From contig NZ_BMSX01000036.1 of NCBI RefSeq assembly GCF_014649375.1, forward strand, positions 1 through 64,000: a stretch of 64,000 nucleotides of DNA, written 5' to 3'. The translations under genes were made by a program, and so were the position numbers. The stretch is from Streptomyces aurantiogriseus. Lineage in GTDB: Bacteria > Actinomycetota > Actinomycetes > Streptomycetales > Streptomycetaceae. Positions 59,314-64,000 of the stretch are shown piece after piece. Every line of letters starts with the position of its first letter. Within the stretch, counting starts at the first letter, position 1. Under the pieces are notes generated by a model, which was given only the letters and a program-made list of their open reading frames with translations, ran no database searches and was not told the DNA's origin.

Positions 59314-60174
59314 TCAGCGAGCCAGCCGGCCCAGCAGCGCGGAGGCCGCGGTGATGCCGAGCGCGGCGGCGACGATCAGCACGGCGAAGTCGAGCGCGAG
59401 ATGCGCGGGCGTGCCGAGGAGGAGGCCGCGCAGGGCGTCCACCTCGTAGCTGAGGGGGTTGACCCTGCTGACCGCCTGGAGCCAGCCCGGCATGACGTCG
59501 AGCGGGTAGAGGGCGTTGGAGCCGAAGAACAGCGGCATGGTGATCGCCTGGCCGAAGCCCATCAGCCGGTCGCGGCTGAGGACGATGCCCGCGATGGTCA
59601 TGGACAGGCAGGCGAAGAAGGCCGATCCGAGGACGACGATCGCGGCGACCCCGAGCAGCCTGAGCGGGTTCCAGGTCAGGGCGACGCCGAGCAGGGCCGC
59701 GATGACGATCACCACGACCGCCTGGATCACCGACTTCACCCCGGCCGCGAACGCCTTGCCGGTGATGAGGGCGGAGCGCGGGGTCGGCGTCACCAGCAGC
59801 TTGTTGAGGACGCCGGCGTCGCGCTCCCAGATGATGTGGATGCCGTAGAAGATGGCGATGAACATCGCGGACTGGGCGATGATGCCGGGTGCCAGGTAGT
59901 CGATGTAGGGGACGCCGCCGGTGGGGATCGCCTTGAGACGGGTGAAGGTCTGACCGAAGATCAGCAGCCACAGGGCCGGCTGGACCGCCCGGGTGTACAG
60001 CTCGGTGCGGTCGTGGCGCAGCTTCTGCAGTTCGACCGCGCACATCGCGGCGATGCGGGCCGGCAGCAGCCGCCAGCCGGCGCGGGGCTCCGGCGGCCGC
60101 AGGAGCAGGTCGATGCCCTGCTCGCGGGCACGGTCAGCCGACGCGCTGAGCGGTGCGGCGGGTGCTTCGGACAT
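59314..60174 (-). CDS. ABC-2 type export permease (DrrB-like)
   Basis: The product is 286 aa with six predicted helices. LWLLIFGQTFTRLKAIPTGG is followed by the ABC-2 signature YLAPGIIAQSAMFIAIFYG and later FGQAITMPLFFGSNALYPLD. It pairs with the ATPase encoded just upstream, and the two genes overlap by 41 bp, so translation is coupled. Such exporters carry drugs or lipids outward. The order (MarR, ATPase, permease) suggests regulated drug export. Confidence 0.92.
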   Translation of the reverse strand: MSEAPAAPLSASADRAREQGIDLLLRPPEPRAGWRLLPARIAAMCAVELQKLRHDRTELYTRAVQPALWLLIFGQTFTRLKAIPTGGVPYIDYLAPGIIAQSAMFIAIFYGIHIIWERDAGVLNKLLVTPTPRSALITGKAFAAGVKSVIQAVVVIVIAALLGVALTWNPLRLLGVAAIVVLGSAFFACLSMTIAGIVLSRDRLMGFGQAITMPLFFGSNALYPLDVMPGWLQAVSRVNPLSYEVDALRGLLLGTPAHLALDFAVLIVAAALGITAASALLGRLAR

Positions 60175-60970
60175 CGCGGAAGTCTCCTGACTGGTCGTCG
60201 AGGCCGCTGCCCGCGACGTCGCGGAAGACGTCCTCCAGGGTGGGCAGCGGGTCCGTGGCCGCGGCGCCGCGGCGTTCGCCGAGTCCGCGGCGCAGCTCGG
60301 CCGGGGTGCCCAGGGCGCGGACGCGGCCGTGGTGCATGAGGCCGACCCGGTCGCAGTACTGGTCGGCCTCGTCCATGTAGTGGGTGGTGACCAGGACGGT
60401 CATGCCGGTGGCCGCACGCACGGCGGTGATGTGCTCCCAGACGCTCGTCCGGGCGATCGGGTCCAGGCCGATGGTCGGCTCATCGAGGATCAGCAGCCGG
60501 GGCGCGCTGACGAGCGCCTGGGCGAGTTCCAAGCGCCGGACCATGCCGCCGGAGTACGTGCCGGCGAGCCGGTCGGCGGCGCCCGTGAGGTCGACGGCGG
60601 CCAGGGCCTGGGACACACGCGCCGCGCGTTCCCGGCGGGGCACGTCGAAGACGCGGGCGAACAGGGAGACGTTCTCCCGGCCGGTGAGGTTCGCGTCGGC
60701 GGACAGCTGCTGCGGCACGTAGCCGAGCAGCCGCCGTACGCCCATGCGCTCCCCGGCCGCGTCGTGGCCGAAGACGCGGACCATGCCGGACGGGACCGGC
60801 AGCAGGGTGGTGATACAGCGGATCGCCGTGGTCTTTCCGGCGCCGTTCGGGCCGAGCAGCCCGAAGACCTCGCCCTCACGGACGGTCAGGTCGAGCCCGT
60901 CGACCGCCTTCGTCTCCCCGAAGGCATAGGCGAGCTGGGTGCAGGTGACGGCGTCGGCGGTGGTCGTCAT
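60134..60970 (-). CDS. ABC exporter ATPase (DrrA-like)
   Basis: This is a 278-aa ATPase with Walker A GPNGAGKTT, signature YSGGMVRRLELAQAL, Walker B LLILDEPTIGLDP and switch His in TTHYMDEAD. The C-terminal extension of about 40 residues resembles the DrrA regulatory region. It powers the following permease. Its start overlaps the MarR stop (ATGA). No antibiotic biosynthesis gene is adjacent in the window. Confidence 0.95.
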   Translation of the reverse strand: MTTTADAVTCTQLAYAFGETKAVDGLDLTVREGEVFGLLGPNGAGKTTAIRCITTLLPVPSGMVRVFGHDAAGERMGVRRLLGYVPQQLSADANLTGRENVSLFARVFDVPRRERAARVSQALAAVDLTGAADRLAGTYSGGMVRRLELAQALVSAPRLLILDEPTIGLDPIARTSVWEHITAVRAATGMTVLVTTHYMDEADQYCDRVGLMHHGRVRALGTPAELRRGLGERRGAAATDPLPTLEDVFRDVAGSGLDDQSGDFRDVRSTRRTAQRVG

Positions 60971-61422
60971 GACTCCTCGGCCTCCTCGTGCAGGTGGACG
61001 GCGAGTGTGCGCAGGGCGGGGAGCGCGGCGCGCAGCGCCTCCTGGTCGGCGGCGTCGAGCCGGGCGAGGTGGCGGCCGACGAGCGCGGCGCGCCGCTCCT
61101 TCCAGTCCCGCAGCCGGGCCTCGGCGGCCGCAGTGAGCAGCAGGCGGGCGGCACGCCGGTCGGAGGGGTCGGTCTCCCGGACCAGGTAGCCGTCCTTGAC
61201 CAGCTGGTTGACCAGTGTGGACACGGAGTTGCCCGCCAGGTACAGCTCCTTGGCCGCGTCCGACACGCCGATCCCGGGGCGGGCTTCGACCAGGCGCAGC
61301 AGCTCCACCTCGGCGCCGCGCAGGCGCGGCACGGTCAGCCCGGCGCGCAGCCGGCGCCTGAGCAGCCGCTGGATGCCGACGAGCGCGTCGGCCAGCTCTT
61401 CCGGGAAGGTCTCCTGGTCCAC
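60967..61422 (-). CDS. MarR-family transcriptional regulator
   Basis: A 151-aa MarR protein: VSDAAKELYLAGNSVSTLVN is the recognition HTH and DGYLVRETDPSDRRAARLLL the wing. It is the first gene of the exporter operon and overlaps the ATPase by ATGA. A TAATCT box 7 nt before the GTG start implies a leaderless transcript, and a CTCTG-TGT-CAGAG palindrome lies between that box and the -35 region. Autorepression with control of the exporter is the likely mechanism. Confidence 0.92.
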   Translation of the reverse strand: MDQETFPEELADALVGIQRLLRRRLRAGLTVPRLRGAEVELLRLVEARPGIGVSDAAKELYLAGNSVSTLVNQLVKDGYLVRETDPSDRRAARLLLTAAAEARLRDWKERRAALVGRHLARLDAADQEALRAALPALRTLAVHLHEEAEES

Positions 61423-61429
61423 GAGGCCG

Positions 61430-61449
61430 AGATTACCTCTGTGTCAGAG
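61430..61449 (-). promoter_or_regulatory. leaderless promoter and palindrome of the exporter operon
   Basis: TAATCT (61435-61430) sits 7 nt before the GTG at 61422. Directly upstream CTCTG and CAGAG (61437-61441, 61445-61449) form an inverted repeat suited for MarR binding. Confidence 0.55.
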
Positions 61450-61500
61450 ATATCGAGCCAAGGGCAGGTCAAGAAACGGGGGGACAAATGATGCGCAACC

Positions 61501-61525
61501 GTTTCAGAACGCCCACACTGGGAAT
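61501..61525 (+). promoter_or_regulatory. SigB/SigF-type promoter of the sigma factor gene
   Basis: GTTT (61501-61504), 15 nt, then GGGAAT (61520-61525) fits GTTT-N13-16-GGGTAT with one mismatch. It lies 139 bp before the sigma gene and suggests autoregulation. Confidence 0.55.
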
Positions 61526-61663
61526 GAGCAGGAAGTGCTTCGGACAGGAGGCACGTCCGTGGGACCCCGGCGAACGGGCCGGTCCCGGGTGTGCTCTCCC
61601 AGGTCCGAGCGCGCGTCCCACGGTGTTCGTCCACCGGCACCCTCCCTGAGGGAGGCGCGCGTG

Positions 61664-62455
61664 ATGCGTAGCACCGTCAGAACCAAGCAGCATCCCCACG
61701 ACGACGCCCCGGACACCGCCGAGTCCTTCGCCCGGCTCGCGACGCTGCCCGACGGGCCCGAGCGTCAGGCCCTCCGGGACGAGCTGGTCCAGCAGTGGCT
61801 GCCCATGGCCGAGCGGATCGCCGTCCGTTTCCGGGGGCGCGGCGAAGCCCTCGAGGACCTCTACCAGGTGGCGGCCCTGGGGCTCGTGAAGGCCGTCGAC
61901 CACTACGACCCGGCCCGGGGCCGCGCCTTCGAGGCGTACGCCGTGCCGACCATCACGGGCGAGATCAAGCGGCACTTCCGTGACCACATGTGGACGCTGC
62001 ACGTGCCGCGCCGGGTCCAGGACCTGCGCAATCGCGTGCGGCACGCCGCCAAGGAGCTGTCCCAGACCACCCCGGGACGGCCTCCCACCGTCGCCGAGAT
62101 CGCCGAGCTGGCGCACCTGACCGAGGACGAGGTGCGCACCGGGATGGAGGCGCTGGAGTGCTTCTCCGCGCTGTCGCTGGAGGCGGAGATGCCCGGCACC
62201 GACGGCTACGCCCTGGAGGACGCCCTCGGCGGCCCCGACCCCGCCTACGACACGGTGGTCGACCGGGTGGCGGTCGCGCCCTGTCTGCGGGCGCTGCCGG
62301 AGCGCGAGCGGACCATCCTGTACCTGCGCTTCTTCGGCGGGATGACGCAGAGCAGCATCGCCGAGCAGCTCGGGATCTCGCAGATGCACGTCTCGCGGCT
62401 GCTGAGCGGCTGCTTCGCCCGGCTGCGCGAGGAGGTCGTCCCCGACGGGCAGTGA
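61664..62455 (+). CDS. SigB/SigF-family RNA polymerase sigma factor
   Basis: This 263-aa sigma factor has region 2 (GEALEDLYQVAALGLVKAVD, YDPARGRAFEAYAVPTITGE), region 3 (TPGRPPTVAEIAELAHLTED) and region 4 (ERTILYLRFFGGMTQSSIAE, LGISQMHVSRLLSG), the layout of SigB/SigF/SigG-type factors. It drives stress or differentiation genes and is usually held by an RsbW-type anti-sigma. A SigB-like promoter lies upstream. A GTG at 61661 is an alternative start; GGAGG precedes both. No anti-sigma gene is adjacent. Confidence 0.95.
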   Translation: MRSTVRTKQHPHDDAPDTAESFARLATLPDGPERQALRDELVQQWLPMAERIAVRFRGRGEALEDLYQVAALGLVKAVDHYDPARGRAFEAYAVPTITGEIKRHFRDHMWTLHVPRRVQDLRNRVRHAAKELSQTTPGRPPTVAEIAELAHLTEDEVRTGMEALECFSALSLEAEMPGTDGYALEDALGGPDPAYDTVVDRVAVAPCLRALPERERTILYLRFFGGMTQSSIAEQLGISQMHVSRLLSGCFARLREEVVPDGQ

Positions 62456-62479
62456 GCGTGCGCGGGCGCGTCGGGCGGA

Positions 62480-62815
62480 TCAGTCCGGCGGGGGCGCGCC
62501 CGGGAGCCGTGTGGGGCCGTGGCGGTCGAGGAGGTCCTCCAGCTCCGCACGGATCTCGTGGGGCAGGGTCCCGCCGCGCCCCCAGACGAGGATCATCTCG
62601 GCGACGTTGCGCAGCTTGACGTTCGTGTGCTGGGAGACCTCTCTGAGAACGGCCCATCCCTCGTCCGGCGTCATCCGGCCCAGGGCGACGACGACACCGA
62701 TCGCCTGGTCCACCACGGCGTGGGAGGCGACGGCCTCCTTGAGCTGGTCGACCTCTTGCTGGAGTTCGAGGACCCGGTCCGTTTCGTCGCGGGATCCGCG
62801 CGGTACTCGTGGCAC
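62480..62815 (-). CDS. ANTAR-domain protein
   Basis: The product is 111 aa. A short coiled coil (RVLELQQEVDQLKEAVASHA) is followed by an ANTAR domain: VVDQAIGVVVALGRMTPDEG, then WAVLREVSQHTNVKLRNVAE. ANTAR domains bind two-stem-loop RNA antiterminators. No receiver or GAF domain is joined, so it is a minimal form. It converges on the sigma gene with only 24 bp between the stops. The target RNA is unknown. Confidence 0.9.
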   Translation of the reverse strand: MPRVPRGSRDETDRVLELQQEVDQLKEAVASHAVVDQAIGVVVALGRMTPDEGWAVLREVSQHTNVKLRNVAEMILVWGRGGTLPHEIRAELEDLLDRHGPTRLPGAPPPD

Positions 62816-62920
62816 CTCTCCATCGTGCCACCGGCTCTCTCGGCAGGCGCCGTGGACGGTTCCGGCCGGACACTGGTGGAAGAAACGGCTGCCGCCGAAA
62901 GATCAGGGAACGCGAGTGCC

Positions 62921-63724
62921 ATGAACGATCATCCGACATCTGCCCCCGGTCCGACGGAGGTCGTCTCCACGCACTCCGTGTTCGGCGCTCCCTGCTGGGT
63001 GAGCCTGACGAGCCGCGACCTGGAGGCCACGCAGGACTTCTACGGGGCTGTCCTCGGCTGGGAGTGGCGTCGGGGCAGGCTCGGCGAGCACTTCCGGACG
63101 GCGCTGGTGAACGGCGTGCCGGTCGCGGGGGTCGCGGCCGTCGCCTCGATGTGGCAGATGGCGGTGGCCTGGACGCCGTACTTCGCCGTGCCCAGCGCGG
63201 ATGTCGCCGCCTCCCGGGTCCGGGAGCGTGGCGGTACGGTCGCGGTGGGGCCGATCTCCCTGCCGCCCGGCCGGGCGGCGCTGCTGGCCGACCGGGAGGG
63301 TGCGACCTTCGGCATCTGGGAGGGCCCGCTTCTCGGCAACTGGGAGGCCTGGCGGCAGGCGTCCCCCGCCTTCATCCGCCTGCACACCCGCGACGCCTTC
63401 GACTCGGCCATCTTCTACGGCGAGATCCTCGACTGGGCGTCCGACCGCCCCGGCTGCTGCGAGGTCCACTACGAGAGCGGCGAGGTCGTGCTGCGCAGCC
63501 GCGGCGACATCGTGGCCCGGATCGAGTCGGGGGCACTGGAGGCCGCCCCCGACCCGACGATCCGGCCGCACTGGCAGGTCCACTTCGCCGTCACGGACGT
63601 CGCGGCCTGTGCGCGGGCCGCGGAGCAGCACGGCGGCAGCGTGCTGGGCAAGGCCGTCGACGAGGCCGTGCTGCGGGACCCGGACGGCGCCCAGTTCACG
63701 GTGACCTCGCACCGGGACCGCTGA
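62921..63724 (+). CDS. VOC-family protein with two glyoxalase-like domains
   Basis: This 267-aa protein has two vicinal-oxygen-chelate repeats. The first is SVFGAPCWVSLTSRDLEATQ with DFYGAVLGWEWRRG, and the second IRLHTRDAFDSAIFYGEILD with HWQVHFAVTDVAACARAAEQ. Proteins of this kind bind antibiotics or act as glyoxalase-like enzymes; metal ligands are not complete. ATG 62921 follows CAGGGAA weakly. It appears to be a single-gene unit. Confidence 0.88.
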   Translation: MNDHPTSAPGPTEVVSTHSVFGAPCWVSLTSRDLEATQDFYGAVLGWEWRRGRLGEHFRTALVNGVPVAGVAAVASMWQMAVAWTPYFAVPSADVAASRVRERGGTVAVGPISLPPGRAALLADREGATFGIWEGPLLGNWEAWRQASPAFIRLHTRDAFDSAIFYGEILDWASDRPGCCEVHYESGEVVLRSRGDIVARIESGALEAAPDPTIRPHWQVHFAVTDVAACARAAEQHGGSVLGKAVDEAVLRDPDGAQFTVTSHRDR

Positions 63725-63731
63725 GGACGCC

Positions 63732-64000
63732 TCACCCCGTTCCCTCGGAGGATCCCTCGGAGCGCCTCGGAGGACGGGACAGCACGACCAGGCTGCGGGC
63801 CTCGACGGCCACCTCGGCACCCGCCTTGTACTCCGTCTCGTCCGGGACGCCGTCGGGCTCCACGGTGTCGACGCACACCGTCCAGCGCTCCGCGTACTCG
63901 GCGCCGGGCAGCCGGAAGACGACCGGCTCCCAGTAGCTGTTGAGCAGCAGCAGGAAGGAGTCGTCGACCACGGGTCGGCCCCGGGGGTCGGGTTCGGCGA
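63732..64000 (-). CDS. glgX: glycogen debranching enzyme GlgX, C-terminal end (partial)
   Basis: The last part of GlgX is read into the window edge; the start lies beyond position 64000. VDDSFLLLLNSYWEPVVFRL, WTVCVDTVEPDGVPDE and VEARSLVVLSRP are the conserved C-terminal beta-sandwich of GlgX/isoamylases. The enzyme hydrolyses alpha-1,6 bonds in glycogen phosphorylase limit dextrin. Internal ATG/GTG codons are not true starts. The gene converges on the VOC gene with 7 bp between the stops. Confidence 0.88.
   Translation of the reverse strand, partial: AEPDPRGRPVVDDSFLLLLNSYWEPVVFRLPGAEYAERWTVCVDTVEPDGVPDETEYKAGAEVAVEARSLVVLSRPPRRSEGSSEGTG

Overview
The window is high-GC actinobacterial DNA and is almost certainly from a Streptomyces chromosome. 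Evidence is the strongly G/C-ending codon use, frequent GTG starts, rare TTA codons confined to regulatory genes, a conservon (kinase, roadblock, DUF742, GTPase, P450s), a SigB/SigF-type sigma factor, a SpoIIE/PP2C phosphatase, PucR, MocR, ROK, HxlR and MarR regulators, and a GH64 glucanase. Ribosomal, tRNA, phage, transposase and CRISPR sequences were not seen. At least seven decayed gene remnants interrupt otherwise orderly operons, which suggests a chromosome arm rather than the core.

Layout. 0-3.4 kb: a 14-bp tandem repeat, a small secreted protein, an FMN reductase-like protein, a stand-alone roadblock protein, an ArsR regulator with a perfect palindrome, and two small conserved proteins. 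3.6-8.8 kb: a complete conservon whose first gene carries two TTA codons and which ends in a tandem P450 pair (CYP157-like without ExxR, then CYP154-like). 9-18.7 kb: PucR, MarR/MFS remnants, TetR, short repeats, a YrdC/Sua5-like protein, dienelactone hydrolase, GH64 glucanase behind a LacI-type operator, a secreted protein without a catalytic domain, an S9 peptidase/ArsR deletion junction, and RidA with a divergent HxlR regulator.

18.8-30.7 kb: a lipoprotein with a beta-lactamase fold but without its SxxK motif, a divergent MocR/MFS pair, a sugar ABC importer operon with a Gfo/Idh dehydrogenase and divergent ROK regulator, and a secreted protein-arginine deiminase related to the vertebrate PAD family. 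30.8-42.7 kb: metallophosphoesterase, LLM flavoprotein, TauD-type dioxygenase, aldo/keto reductase, a stand-alone LigD phosphoesterase followed by a truncated ligase, TauE, GAPDH with a GlxA-type regulator, methyltransferase, an LRV/HEAT-like repeat protein and a secreted cupin.

42.7-52.9 kb: SpoIIE phosphatase, DoxX/peroxiredoxin, MarR regulator with decayed MFS, FecCD and beta-propeller fragments, a P450-ferredoxin-ferredoxin reductase operon, an OmpR-type response regulator and a zinc alcohol dehydrogenase. Four copies of one 17-bp palindrome lie upstream of the MarR gene (one) and the response regulator gene (three), linking them as a probable regulon. 53-64 kb: truncated sensor kinase, ATP-dependent DNA ligase, an NLP/NPP1 secreted protein, questin oxidase-like protein, a HemC, a DrrAB-type exporter with a MarR regulator, a SigB-type sigma factor with a SigB-like promoter of its own, an ANTAR protein, a VOC protein and the C-terminal end of GlgX.

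Several genes have no ribosome binding site and a TANNNT box 6-8 nt before the start codon, so leaderless transcription appears common here. No single large unknown system is evident. The most interesting items are the PAD, the palindrome-defined regulon, the ExxR-less P450 in a TTA-bearing conservon, and the catalytically dead beta-lactamase-like lipoprotein.
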